Shown here piece by piece: positions 8,203 to 17,308 of a stretch of DNA of 64,000 bases. The stretch is from JAFLBI01 sp964616465. GTDB taxonomy: Bacteria; Bacteroidota; Bacteroidia; Chitinophagales; Chitinophagaceae. Under the pieces are notes generated by a model. That model made no database searches and was not told where the DNA came from. It was given only the letters and a program-made list of their open reading frames with translations. Numbering within the stretch: the first letter of the stretch is position 1; every line of letters starts with the position of its first letter. Position numbers and translations under genes: made by a program. The DNA lies in assembly GCA_964616465.1 (NCBI GenBank), contig CAZTTO010000012.1, positions 51,343 through 115,342 of the forward strand. Reading direction: 5' to 3'.

Positions 8203-9675
8203 TTAGCTAAAATGTTTCAACACTTCGTTTGCCACTACTTCTCCACTAATTAAGCTGGGCGGCACACCGGGTCCGGGTACCGTGAGTTGACCAGCATAAA
8301 ACAGGTTTTTCACCTTCTTACTTCTACAGGCGGGTTTTAAAACAGCCGTTTGCAGTAAAGTGTTCGCCAGTCCGTAAGCATTTCCTTTAAAACTGTTATA
8401 ATCCTTAACGAATTCGCTGTATGCAAATGACTGTTGAAACACAATATGGTCACGGATATTTTGTCCGGTAATTCGTTCCATCCTTTCAAGAACCAAGTTA
8501 AAATAATGTTGTCGAATTTCTTCTGTATCACCTTCTAATCCAGCTGCAACGGGAATTAAAAAGAATAAATTTTCATGTCCTTCTGGTGCACATGATGGAT
8601 CGGTTATTGAAGATGCACTTACATAAAACAATGGATTTTGAGGCCATGTTTTGGTTACATAAATTTCTTTTCCATGAACATCAAAAGAGCTGTCAAAAAA
8701 CAAGCTATGGTGCACCATGTTAGCTACCTTTTTATTAATACCCACATAGTATAATAAGCAGCTTGGAGCCATTACCCTAGTATCCCAATATGTTTCTGAA
8801 TAAGATCTTGCTGAAGCAGGTAGTAGTTTTGTTTCAATATGATGGTAATCGGCGCTTCCTACAATAGCATCGGCTTTATAAGAGCCAGCTTTGGTGTGTA
8901 CAAATTTGATTTGATTCCTCTGTAATTCCAATCGCTCCACCTCTTCATTGAACTTAAATTCAACACCTAAAGAAAGAGCCAGCTGGTACATACCTTCTAC
9001 AATGCTGTACATTCCCTTTTCAGGATACCAGGTTCCACCTTTAATATCGGCATAGTTCATTAGACTATACAAGGCCGGTGTTTTTTCAGCCAGGGCGCCT
9101 AAGAAAAGAACAGGAAATTCCATGAGTTGCTGCAAGCGCGAATCTTTAAAGTGGCTCGCCACGTGCGATTTCATAGAATTGAAAACGTCCAGTTTAAAAA
9201 TGCCCTTTAGCAAATCAATATCAGCAAATTCGGTGAGTGATTGTCCGGGTTTAAACACCAATTTTTGGATACCCACTTGGTATTTGTATGCCGCTTCGTG
9301 CAAAAACTTATCCAGTTTAGGTGCGCTGCCCGGCTCTAATTTTTCAAAAACACCGCGCAGGGCTTGGTAATCGGCCGGAATATCAATTGGTCCATTTTCG
9401 TAATAAACCCTGTAGGAGGGATCTAATCTCGTAAGCTTGTAATAATCAGTTACTTGTTTTCCGAATTGCTCGAAATAACGTTCAAAGATGTCGGGCATCC
9501 AATACCAACTTGGTCCCATATCGAATTGGAAGCCATTGGCACTAAGTCTGCGGGCTCTTCCACCCGGCTGATTGTGTTTTTCTAGGACAGTTACCTTCCA
9601 GCCTGCCTTAGCCATGAATGATGCGGCTGACAGTCCGGCAAATCCACTGCCGATTACGATTAATGATTTATTCAC
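8203..9675 (-). CDS. crtI: Phytoene desaturase (CrtI)
   Basis: A 490-residue FAD-dependent desaturase that turns phytoene into lycopene. The FAD motif is VIGSGFAGLSAASFMA with PGGRARRL and GFQFDMGPSWYWMP after it, the last being typical of CrtI. The C-terminal FAD region reads YAGQLTVPGPGVPPSLISG. It is the second gene of the operon, 33 bases behind the sigma factor stop. Distinguished from the crtD-like paralogue by the C-terminal motif. Confidence 0.92.
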   Translation of the reverse strand: MNKSLIVIGSGFAGLSAASFMAKAGWKVTVLEKHNQPGGRARRLSANGFQFDMGPSWYWMPDIFERYFEQFGKQVTDYYKLTRLDPSYRVYYENGPIDIPADYQALRGVFEKLEPGSAPKLDKFLHEAAYKYQVGIQKLVFKPGQSLTEFADIDLLKGIFKLDVFNSMKSHVASHFKDSRLQQLMEFPVLFLGALAEKTPALYSLMNYADIKGGTWYPEKGMYSIVEGMYQLALSLGVEFKFNEEVERLELQRNQIKFVHTKAGSYKADAIVGSADYHHIETKLLPASARSYSETYWDTRVMAPSCLLYYVGINKKVANMVHHSLFFDSSFDVHGKEIYVTKTWPQNPLFYVSASSITDPSCAPEGHENLFFLIPVAAGLEGDTEEIRQHYFNLVLERMERITGQNIRDHIVFQQSFAYSEFVKDYNSFKGNAYGLANTLLQTAVLKPACRSKKVKNLFYAGQLTVPGPGVPPSLISGEVVANEVLKHFS

Positions 9676-9708
9676 TGTTTAATGGAAAGATTCAACAGCA
9701 ATATAACA

Positions 9709-10209
9709 CTATCCGCGTTGAATTTGTTCTTTCAGCAATTTTCTGGCGAAATGTATGCGGCTTTTGATGGTTCCTAGAGGCTCCTGCAGCATATCTGCAA
9801 TCTCGTGGTACTTAAATCCATCGTAGTACAACATAAACGGATTTTTAAAGATTTCAGGCAGGTTATGGATAGCTGCTTGAATTTCTTTGATGTTAATGCC
9901 TGAAATGGCTTGGTTGCTAACAGCACCTTGGTTATAGTCAATTAAGAACTCGTTGGGTGTATTGTCGAAAATGGTATTTCTTTTCGCTTTTCTGCGATAG
10001 TTGTTAATGAAGATGTTACGCATGATTGTGTACAACCAAGCTTTGATATTGGTACCAACGTGGTACTTATCCTGATTCGATAAGGCTCTGAAAAGGGTTT
10101 CCTGAAACAGGTCTTTTGCAGCTTCTTGATCGCGGGTAAGTGTAACAGCAAATGGCTTCAAGAACTCTGCGTTGTTAATGAGCATTTGGTTGAATTCTGC
10201 GGTTGACAT
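9709..10209 (-). CDS. ECF-type RNA polymerase sigma factor heading the carotenoid operon
   Basis: A 166-residue sigma-70 family protein with region 2 (DQEAAKDLFQETLFRAL, then KAWLYTIMRNIFINNYRR) and region 4 (LPEIFKNPFMLYYDGFKYHEIADML and GTIKSRIHFARKLL). An upstream ATG at 10248 would add thirteen residues lacking family character, so the ATG at 10209 giving MSTAEFNQ is preferred. It lies 33 bases upstream of crtI in the same direction and has no anti-sigma gene beside it. It may control pigment synthesis in response to light or stress, as carotenoid-linked sigma factors do elsewhere; that is inference. Confidence 0.88.
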   Translation of the reverse strand: MSTAEFNQMLINNAEFLKPFAVTLTRDQEAAKDLFQETLFRALSNQDKYHVGTNIKAWLYTIMRNIFINNYRRKAKRNTIFDNTPNEFLIDYNQGAVSNQAISGINIKEIQAAIHNLPEIFKNPFMLYYDGFKYHEIADMLQEPLGTIKSRIHFARKLLKEQIQRG

Positions 10210-10339
10210 AACTTCTTGTTTAATTGTTAACGATGTAAAACTAAACAATTAAATGTACAAACACCAAATTTCTGTCTAAGAAAATATGTTAAAAAATAAA
10301 ACAAAGTGGGTCAATGGGTTATGAGTTTCTTGCGCGCAC

Positions 10340-10723
10340 TTAAATCTCATCTGGGTACCTTTTAACCAAAATAACCTCCTTTTTAGGGGTCACGCGGTAG
10401 CCATATTCGTAGCAAAAGAAGTAGGTTTTTCCGTCCGGGTACCGCTGGGTATGCGTGAAGAATCTGAAGCAAAAGCCTTTTTCAGCTAGCTTTTCACGGC
10501 AGATAGCTTTAATTTTTGAGCTCTTTTGTTTAAAGTAAGTTTCTAGTAAACTTCTGTTCTTTATTAAAACCTGGTTTACTTTTTTGATGCGTCTTTTTGC
10601 AGGACAGCTTTTGGTTTTTAGATTATTGAACTCGTTTTTGCAATCTGGGCTACAAAACTTCTTATCTGAACGGCCGCTAATTTTTGCATTACAAGTTAAA
10701 CAGGATTGATGCATGGATGACAA
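10340..10723 (-). CDS. Small zinc-ribbon protein of unknown function
   Basis: A 127-residue basic protein. The N-terminal zinc ribbon has cysteines at residues 8, 11, 24 and 28 (CLTC and CSPDC). The rest is lysine/arginine rich, with a long predicted helix around residues 45-80 and a strand-rich C-terminal region containing FFCYEYGYRVTPKKEVILV. Similar short proteins are widespread in Bacteroidota but have no established role. It lies upstream of the sigma factor on the same strand, 130 bases away, and is divergent from ssb. Confidence 0.65.
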   Translation of the reverse strand: MSSMHQSCLTCNAKISGRSDKKFCSPDCKNEFNNLKTKSCPAKRRIKKVNQVLIKNRSLLETYFKQKSSKIKAICREKLAEKGFCFRFFTHTQRYPDGKTYFFCYEYGYRVTPKKEVILVKRYPDEI

Positions 10724-10961
10724 CGGGTTGATTTTAAACTAAATAGAGTGGCAAGATAAAGGATTTGAAAAATGATGATCTCTAAAAAATTGTTAATCTG
10801 TTTAATAAACGACGCAAACGTTTATTTCGGAAGTTAAACGTTTAAAAACGGCTATTCTGGAAATTCTCATTCACATTTGGTTACGATTTTGAAATGGCGC
10901 CAATCAAAATCGTGTTTTATACTCTATTTTAAAAATCGCCGTAAGGCACAAATGTTGATTT

Positions 10962-11327
10962 ATGAACAATATTAGAAACAAGGTTCAGTTAATTGGGAAC
11001 CTCGGTGCAAATCCAGATGTTAAAGTACTTGATCAGGGAAAAAAGTTAGCACGTTTTAGTATGGCTACGACTGAAACCTATAAGAACAGTCAAGGTGAAA
11101 AAGTAACAGAAACCCAATGGCACAATGTAGTTGCTTGGGGTAAGTTAGCGGATATTGCAGAAAAGTATTTACAAAAAGGCGCCGAAGTAGCCATTGAAGG
11201 GAAGCTGATTACGCGCAACTACGACGACCGCGATGGGCAAAAAAAATACATCACAGAAGTGGTGGTGAATGAAATGTTGGTGGTAGGAAGTAAAATCAAG
11301 TCGGAGCCTGCCATGGCAAAGTCTTAA
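10962..11327 (+). CDS. ssb: Single-stranded DNA-binding protein, short form without acidic tail
   Basis: A 121-residue OB-fold protein starting NNIRNKVQLIGNLGANPDVK, with the SSB core motifs ETQWHNVVAWGKLADIAEKYL and KGAEVAIEGKLITRNYDD. It lacks the glycine/proline-rich linker and the acidic D-D-x-P-F tip through which bacterial SSBs recruit repair proteins; it ends in SEPAMAKS. It is therefore likely a secondary SSB rather than the replicative one, or a form working without partner recruitment. The 238 bases before it hold its promoter and that of the divergent zinc-ribbon gene; no clear box could be assigned. Confidence 0.88.
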   Translation: MNNIRNKVQLIGNLGANPDVKVLDQGKKLARFSMATTETYKNSQGEKVTETQWHNVVAWGKLADIAEKYLQKGAEVAIEGKLITRNYDDRDGQKKYITEVVVNEMLVVGSKIKSEPAMAKS

Positions 11328-11788
11328 ACATTTTAGGCAGCGTAACAATCGTTGCTGTTGAGCTGAGGTGAAGAAGTGATGTTAAAGGCTTCTTCATGCA
11401 ACAATCAGTGGGTTTTACTTTAACGTTGTTTGCCATATTTCTATAACTCCCCCCCACAGATGTATTGCTCTGTCAATGCTTGTTATTGCTGCCTGAATTT
11501 TAGCAGTGTTTTATCCTTACACTTTTTGATTTAACTAAACGACTTTGGTTGTATAAAACAGTTCAAGAGTTGTTGGTTGATCACATTGTGTAATTGTAGC
11601 CCGGCACTGGATTTCTCAGGCATATAGTATTTCATCTGAATAATATTGGTATCCCATTCAGTTTGAAATTCTTTAATTACTGTTAGGCGCAATTGTAAAC
11701 CTATGCTTTGTTAGAAATCCATGTGCCAGGTTATGATGCGGGTGTACCAGTGAAACCTTTAGTCAAGGGTTGTTTGTATACAACCAAG
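11328..11788. other. 461-base stretch with no recognisable gene
   Basis: Between ssb and the yceI-like gene I see no intact gene, RNA gene or clear terminator. On the minus strand one frame is open from 11710 to a TAA at 11531-11533 (59 codons) with protein-like composition (for example VIKEFQTEWDTN and KYYMPEKSS) but no convincing start, so it may be a relic of a deleted gene. The frame is too short to assign to a family. Confidence 0.4.
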
Positions 11789-12340
11789 CTAGGATGGGTA
11801 CTGACAATTTACAGTAATTTCAATGTCTTTGGCAATGGCTTTGCCTATCTCGCTTCCAGTAATATTGAAATCTTTCAATGCTACTTTAAAAACTGCCTTG
11901 ACAATTATCGTTCCCTTTTTTACTTCAATGGTTCCAGGAACAGAAACTGCTTTGCTAATGCCACGCATGGTTAAATTACCTGTTGCAGTTACTTTATAAG
12001 TGCCTTCTTTTTTGAAATCAGCTTCTTTCATTCCTGAAAGCGTTCCTTTAAAATCGCCTCTAGGAAATTTTGCACTTTCCATATAATCGTCGTTAAAGTG
12101 CTCTTGCATTAAGCTGTTTGGGAAACGAAAACCTTTTATCAAAACAGTGAACTGCATTTGCCCTGTGCTGGATAGCTTACTATCTACCTCATTATTAACT
12201 GCTTCAATGTCTTCAGCTGGTGTACTTGAGAAAAACTTAATCTGACCAGTTTTTGTACTATATATTTTTTGTGCACTTACATCATTAGATGCGAATAATG
12301 CAATTGCAAAAAGTGCTGCTAGTAATTTTTTCATGTTCAC
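11789..12340 (-). CDS. YceI family periplasmic lipid-binding protein
   Basis: A 183-residue secreted protein with an N-terminal signal peptide (cleavage likely after about residue 24, VSAQ). The mature part has the YceI pattern: GQIKFFSSTPAEDIEAVNNEV near the N-terminus, FPNSLMQEHFNDDYMES in the middle and LTMRGISKAV late. YceI-like lipocalin-type barrels bind long isoprenoid or amphiphilic molecules. The specific ligand here is unknown. It is the second gene after an OB-fold protein; start and stop codons abut (12340/12341), so the two form an operon. Confidence 0.85.
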   Translation of the reverse strand: MNMKKLLAALFAIALFASNDVSAQKIYSTKTGQIKFFSSTPAEDIEAVNNEVDSKLSSTGQMQFTVLIKGFRFPNSLMQEHFNDDYMESAKFPRGDFKGTLSGMKEADFKKEGTYKVTATGNLTMRGISKAVSVPGTIEVKKGTIIVKAVFKVALKDFNITGSEIGKAIAKDIEITVNCQYPS

Positions 12341-12751
12341 TTATTTTAAGTATGCGTCCTTAATTTTTACATTGCTTGTATAACCAATACAAATGCCTTT
12401 GATGGTTACAATAGAACCAACTTCCACTGTCTTCTGTTCTTTTAAAGTACAATCAATAGTAGCAAACATATCATCTGTGCTCAAGCTAACTATTGGAAAT
12501 CCATCTTGATTGGTAGTTACCTCACTTACAGTTCCCTGCACTTCTACTGCCTTATCCAAGTAGGTAGTATTTGCTGCATTCTCATCATTTACAAATGCAG
12601 TGTTCAATTCGTTGGCAGATACTTGTATAGCTGTTTCCTTTTGCACATCTCTATGGTTATTTTTGCTATACACAAAACCATAGTACCAGGCCCCAACTGC
12701 CCCTATAAAACTCAGGAGCATAATGTATAAAATCACTTTTTTCGCTTTCAT
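12341..12751 (-). CDS. OB-fold (tRNA_anti-like) membrane-anchored protein
   Basis: A 136-residue protein with one N-terminal membrane segment (residues about 6-26) and an extracytoplasmic OB-fold domain of the tRNA_anti-like type: KAVEVQGTVSEV, FPIVSLSTDD, VEVGSIVTIKGICIGY. Such proteins often accompany a YceI gene in Bacteroidota and probably work in the periplasm; there is no evidence that this one binds nucleic acid. Directly upstream of the yceI-like gene with no gap. Confidence 0.7.
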   Translation of the reverse strand: MKAKKVILYIMLLSFIGAVGAWYYGFVYSKNNHRDVQKETAIQVSANELNTAFVNDENAANTTYLDKAVEVQGTVSEVTTNQDGFPIVSLSTDDMFATIDCTLKEQKTVEVGSIVTIKGICIGYTSNVKIKDAYLK

Positions 12752-12807
12752 GACACAAAATTACATGTATCAACATATAATTTTGAAAAAGGTTGCAAAA
12801 TCAAGTT

Positions 12808-13422
12808 TTATTTAACGTATTGCTGAACTGGAAGTCGGTTTTGTAAACTTCTAGCTAGAGTCATTTCATCTGCGTATTCTAATTCTCCACCAAAAGCTAC
12901 CCCTCGTGCAATGGTTGTTACTTTACATTTACCAGCTCCAAGGCGTTTTTGGATATAATAAATAGTCGTATCACCTTGAATATTAGGGCTTAGCGCGAAA
13001 ATGATTTCATCTACTTGTTCTTCCTCAATCCTTGAAATGAGCGATTCAACATTCAATTGTTCTGGCCCAATGCCATCGAGGGGAGAAATTACGCCGCCTA
13101 AAACATGGTAAACTCCGTTGAATTGCTGAGTACTTTCAATGGCAATTACATCACGAATATTTTCTACCACACAAATGGTGTTTTGCTGACGCATGGTATT
13201 TGCACAGATGGAACAAATTTCTCCATCACTAATATTGAAACAGCGTTTGCAGAACTGTATTTCTTGCCTCATTTTAGTAAGTGCCTCTGCAAGTTTGTTT
13301 ACATCGCCCACTTCCTTTTTCAACAAATGCAGCACCAAGCGTAAGGCAGTTTTTTTACCTACACCGGGAAGTTTTGAAAATTCAGCTACAGCATTTTCTA
13401 AAAGGGAGGAGGGTAATTGCAT
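12808..13422 (-). CDS. recR: Recombination mediator RecR
   Basis: A 204-residue DNA-binding protein of the RecFOR pathway that helps load RecA on gapped DNA. An N-terminal helix-hairpin-helix (KLPGVGKKTALRLVLHLL) is followed by a C4 zinc finger with cysteines at 58, 61, 70 and 73, then a Toprim domain beginning ICVVENIRDVIAIE and a C-terminal Walker-B-like region. Length matches the family closely. It is transcribed toward the OB-fold gene, 56 bases apart. Confidence 0.96.
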   Translation of the reverse strand: MQLPSSLLENAVAEFSKLPGVGKKTALRLVLHLLKKEVGDVNKLAEALTKMRQEIQFCKRCFNISDGEICSICANTMRQQNTICVVENIRDVIAIESTQQFNGVYHVLGGVISPLDGIGPEQLNVESLISRIEEEQVDEIIFALSPNIQGDTTIYYIQKRLGAGKCKVTTIARGVAFGGELEYADEMTLARSLQNRLPVQQYVK

Positions 13423-13471
13423 GATGCGGCAAAGCTAATATTTCTGGAATCAACTTAGTAACAACAACTGC

Positions 13472-16195
13472 TTACTCTAAGTTCGGACGAAGCCATTTTT
13501 CGGCAAGATCAATCGGCATGCCTTTTCTTTTTGCATAGTGCTCTAGCTGATCTTGCTGAATTTTACCAACTCCAAAATATTGACTTTGTGGATTTGCAAA
13601 ATACCAACCACTTACGGAGCTTGCTGGATACATTGCCAAAGACTCTGTTAGCCCAACACCAATAGTGTTGGTAGCATCTAACAGTTGAAACAGTTTATAC
13701 TTTTCGGTATGGTCTGGACAAGCAGGATATCCAGGTGCTGGACGAATTCCTAAATATTTCTCTTGAATTAATTCTTCGTTCGATAAATGTTCTTCTGAAG
13801 CATAACCCCATTCTGACTTTCTAACACGTTCGTGCAAGTATTCGGCATAAGCTTCGGCTAGTCTATCTGCTAGTGCTTGTAGCATAATCTTTCCATAGTC
13901 ATCATGATCAGCTTCAAATCGTTTGATATGCTCCTCAATTCCATGAATTGTTACAACAAAAGCGCCTAAGTAATCTTGTGCGTTTTCCTTTTTAGGCTGA
14001 ATAAAATCGGCTAGACTTAAATTAGGTTGCCCAGCTGCTTTTTGAATTTGCTGACGAAGGAATTCTAGGTGTACCTCTTCATTGTTGTTACTAGCATTAG
14101 GAAGCACTACTGAGTCTCCATTTGAGTAGGCTGAAAAGAATCCATAACAAGCTTTTGGCTGAAGCCATTTTTCTTGTTCAATTTTATCAAGCATACGCTG
14201 TGCATCTTCATATAATTGCGTTGCCTGTTTTCCTACAATTTCATCAGAAAGAATTTGAGGAAAAGGTCCATGCATTTCCCAAGCAATGAAGAAAGGTTTC
14301 CAGTCGATGTAGTTTCTTAATACAGCAATATCAGCCAGTTCTTCAGAGCGTGTGCCTAAAAATGTTGGCTGAACGGGCTCAAATTCATCCCAATTTATTT
14401 TGAAAGGATTTGCTAGCGCTGCTTGGTACGATAAATAGTTTTTAGCTGTTTTTTTCTTGTCAAAACCAGCCTTTAGTTGAATGTATTCTTTTTGTACTTC
14501 AGATAAAAACGGTGTTTTTTGTTCATCACTCAGTAGACTACCCGCAACCGTTACACTTCTAGACGCATCTAATACGTGAATAACACCATTATCATATTCA
14601 GGAGCAATTTTAACTGCAGTATGCATGCGCGAAGTGGTTGCACCACCAATTAATAGAGGTTGATGCATATTGCGACGCTTCATTTCTTTTGCAATATGTA
14701 CCATTTCATCGAGCGAGGGCGTAATAAGTCCGCTTAACCCAATAATATCTACTTGTTCTTTTTCAGCAGTATCTAAGATTTTATCAGCGGGAACCATTAC
14801 TCCCATATCAATAATATCGTATCCATTACAACCAAGTACAACACCAACAATATTTTTTCCGATATCGTGTACGTCACCTTTTACGGTTGCTAATAAAATT
14901 TTTGCTGCACCAGCTTGGTTGTTGAGACTGGTATCACCAGATTGTTCGGCAAGTAATCTGTTTTCTTCTTTCTCTTTTTCAATATAAGGAGTAAGAACAG
15001 CAACTGCTTTCTTCATAACGCGTGCGCTCTTTACTACTTGAGGTAAAAACATTTTACCACTTCCAAACAAATCACCTACAATATTCATCCCATCCATCAA
15101 TGGTCCTTCAATTACATCGAGCGGACGAGGATATTTTTGTCTGGCCTCTTCCGTATCTCCATCAATATAATCGGTAATACCATTGATAAGTGCATGTGCT
15201 AGTCGCTTTTCAACTGGTTCACCTCTCCAAGCCTCGTCCTTTTTCTCCTCTTTGCCCTTTGCTTTAACAGTTTCAGCAAAAGCAATTAGCTTCTCTGTAG
15301 CTTCATTGTTATCATTGTTTCTATTCAGTATAACATCTTCACAAAGATCTCTGAGTGCAGGTTCAATTTCATCATATACTACAAGCTGACCGGCATTCAC
15401 AATGCCCATATCCATGCCTGCTTTAATAGCATGGAATAAAAAAACAGAGTGCATGGCTTCACGAACATGATCATTTCCTCTGAACGAAAAGGATAAGTTA
15501 CTTACGCCGCCACTAATTTTACAAAGTGGCATTAAACGTTTAATTTCTCTTGTTGCTTCAATAAAATCAACACCGTAATTATTGTGCTCTTCTAGTCCAG
15601 TTGCAACTGCAAAAATGTTCGGGTCAAAAATGATATCCTGCGGAGCAAAACCAACTTGTTCGGTTAAGATTTTATAAGCACGGTGACAAATTTCTACTTT
15701 TCTTTCTTTTGTATCTGCTTGTCCAACTTCATCAAATGCCATTACTACAACAGCTGCGCCGAAATCTTGACAAATGGAAGCTTGTTCAATGAATTTTTCT
15801 TCTCCCTCTTTCATTGATATTGAGTTCACAATGCATTTTCCTTGAACACATTTTAATCCAGCTTCAATGATTTCAAACTTTGAACTATCAATCATGATAG
15901 GGATTCGCGCAATATCTGGTTCGCTTTGAAGTAGGTTTAAAAAGGTAACCATGGCTTGCACTCCGTCTAAAAGTGCATCATCCATATTTACATCTAGTAC
16001 TTGAGCGCCATTTTCTACCTGTTGTCTGGCAACAGATAATGCTTCTTCATATTTATTTTCTTTAATGAGACGAGCAAACTTCTTACTTCCTGTAACGTTT
16101 GTTCTTTCACCAACATTAATAAAGTTAGTTTCAGGTCTTACCACCAATGGTTCTAAACCTGATAGGCGCATGAAAGGATGAATAACTGGTACCAT
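13472..16195 (-). CDS. metH: Methionine synthase, folate/cobalamin/activation subunit (split MetH)
   Basis: A 907-residue protein equal to domains 2-4 of cobalamin-dependent methionine synthase. In order: pterin-binding domain (NFINVGERTNVTGSKKF at the start, DVNMDDA), cobalamin-binding domain with DVHDIGKN at about 439-446 carrying the B12-ligand histidine and MGVMVPADK after it, and the SAM-binding activation domain with RPAPGYPACPDH near 816. It lacks the homocysteine-binding domain, which is encoded by the gene 20 bases upstream. The junction is a proper stop, spacer and ATG, not a frameshift, so the split looks stable. Confidence 0.94.
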   Translation of the reverse strand: MVPVIHPFMRLSGLEPLVVRPETNFINVGERTNVTGSKKFARLIKENKYEEALSVARQQVENGAQVLDVNMDDALLDGVQAMVTFLNLLQSEPDIARIPIMIDSSKFEIIEAGLKCVQGKCIVNSISMKEGEEKFIEQASICQDFGAAVVVMAFDEVGQADTKERKVEICHRAYKILTEQVGFAPQDIIFDPNIFAVATGLEEHNNYGVDFIEATREIKRLMPLCKISGGVSNLSFSFRGNDHVREAMHSVFLFHAIKAGMDMGIVNAGQLVVYDEIEPALRDLCEDVILNRNNDNNEATEKLIAFAETVKAKGKEEKKDEAWRGEPVEKRLAHALINGITDYIDGDTEEARQKYPRPLDVIEGPLMDGMNIVGDLFGSGKMFLPQVVKSARVMKKAVAVLTPYIEKEKEENRLLAEQSGDTSLNNQAGAAKILLATVKGDVHDIGKNIVGVVLGCNGYDIIDMGVMVPADKILDTAEKEQVDIIGLSGLITPSLDEMVHIAKEMKRRNMHQPLLIGGATTSRMHTAVKIAPEYDNGVIHVLDASRSVTVAGSLLSDEQKTPFLSEVQKEYIQLKAGFDKKKTAKNYLSYQAALANPFKINWDEFEPVQPTFLGTRSEELADIAVLRNYIDWKPFFIAWEMHGPFPQILSDEIVGKQATQLYEDAQRMLDKIEQEKWLQPKACYGFFSAYSNGDSVVLPNASNNNEEVHLEFLRQQIQKAAGQPNLSLADFIQPKKENAQDYLGAFVVTIHGIEEHIKRFEADHDDYGKIMLQALADRLAEAYAEYLHERVRKSEWGYASEEHLSNEELIQEKYLGIRPAPGYPACPDHTEKYKLFQLLDATNTIGVGLTESLAMYPASSVSGWYFANPQSQYFGVGKIQQDQLEHYAKRKGMPIDLAEKWLRPNLE

Positions 16196-16215
16196 ATATA
16201 AAGCTTACAAACGAT

Positions 16216-17241
16216 TTAATTGGATTTTTCTAATTCTGTGATCACTTGCGGACGCTTTCGAGGAGCAATTTTTTTCACATGATCTGCTATGTGTTTAATA
16301 TGGTCTGGTGTTGTTCCGCAACAACCTCCAACAATGTTTACAAAACCCTCTTTGGCCCAGTCCTCTAAAAAATGGGCCGTTTCATGTGGCTGTTCATCAT
16401 ACTCCCCCATAGCATTTGGTAATCCAGCATTGGGGTAAGCCGACGTGAAGCAGGTAGCAATTTGACTAAGTTCTTCAATATGTCCGCGCATTTCTTTTGC
16501 TCCTAGTGCACAATTCAACCCAACACTTAAAGGTTGTGCATGCATCACCGAAATATAGAAAGCTTCTAAGGTTTGTCCACTCAAGGTTCTTCCACTGGCA
16601 TCTGTAATAGTGCCACTGATCATGATAGGTAGTGGAGATTGTTTTTTCTTTTTGAAATATTGCTTGGCTGCGAAAATAGCGGCCTTTGCATTAAGTGTAT
16701 CAAATATGGTTTCAATCAATAATATATCTACTCCTCCAGTAACCAAACCATCTATTTGTTCTGTATATGCTTCAACAACCTCATCAAATGTAACAGCACG
16801 AAAGCCAGGGTTATTTACATCTGGTGATAATGAAAGCGTTTTATTCAATGGCCCTATTGCACCTGCAACAAACTTAGGTTCTTTGTTCCCGGTTTTATCA
16901 TAGTATCTTTTAACAGCTTCCTTAGCACATTTGGCAGCAGCTACATTTAATTCGTGTGCCAACGACTGCATATCGTAATCGGCCTGTGCGATAGTGGTAC
17001 TGCTGAATGTATTTGTTTCAATAATATCAGCACCTGCTTCTAAGTATTGTAAGTGAATGCCTATTATAATTTCTGGCTGAGTGATGCAAAGTAGGTCGTT
17101 GTTGCCTTTTACGTCGGAATGCCAATTAGCAAAGCGTGTTCCTCGGTAGTCGGCTTCTTCTAGCTTATGCCTTTGTATCATGGTACCCATAGCACCATCA
17201 ATTACTAAAATTCTGTTTTCTAATTCTTTTTGAATATCCAT
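16216..17241 (-). CDS. Methionine synthase, homocysteine-binding subunit (split MetH)
   Basis: A 341-residue homocysteine S-methyltransferase domain protein equal to domain 1 of MetH. It opens with RILVIDGAMGTMIQRH and has the three zinc-binding cysteines expected for homocysteine activation: one near residue 243 (GLNCALGA) and a pair near 305-306 (GGCCGTT). It is the first gene of a two-gene unit with the cobalamin subunit. A promoter and an unusual leader structure lie upstream (17309-17402). Together the two proteins would transfer a methyl group from methyltetrahydrofolate to homocysteine. Confidence 0.93.
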   Translation of the reverse strand: MDIQKELENRILVIDGAMGTMIQRHKLEEADYRGTRFANWHSDVKGNNDLLCITQPEIIIGIHLQYLEAGADIIETNTFSSTTIAQADYDMQSLAHELNVAAAKCAKEAVKRYYDKTGNKEPKFVAGAIGPLNKTLSLSPDVNNPGFRAVTFDEVVEAYTEQIDGLVTGGVDILLIETIFDTLNAKAAIFAAKQYFKKKKQSPLPIMISGTITDASGRTLSGQTLEAFYISVMHAQPLSVGLNCALGAKEMRGHIEELSQIATCFTSAYPNAGLPNAMGEYDEQPHETAHFLEDWAKEGFVNIVGGCCGTTPDHIKHIADHVKKIAPRKRPQVITELEKSN

Positions 17242-17308
17242 ACTTCGAAAATTAAATACGACATAACCGAAGGATGGAACGCTGAAGAGCCCGGGGGTGC
17301 TGGTAGAC

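Noticed and set aside
16196..16215. Frameshift between the two metH parts
   Set aside because: There is a regular stop, a 20-base spacer and an ATG in the expected places, and both parts have complete domain ends.
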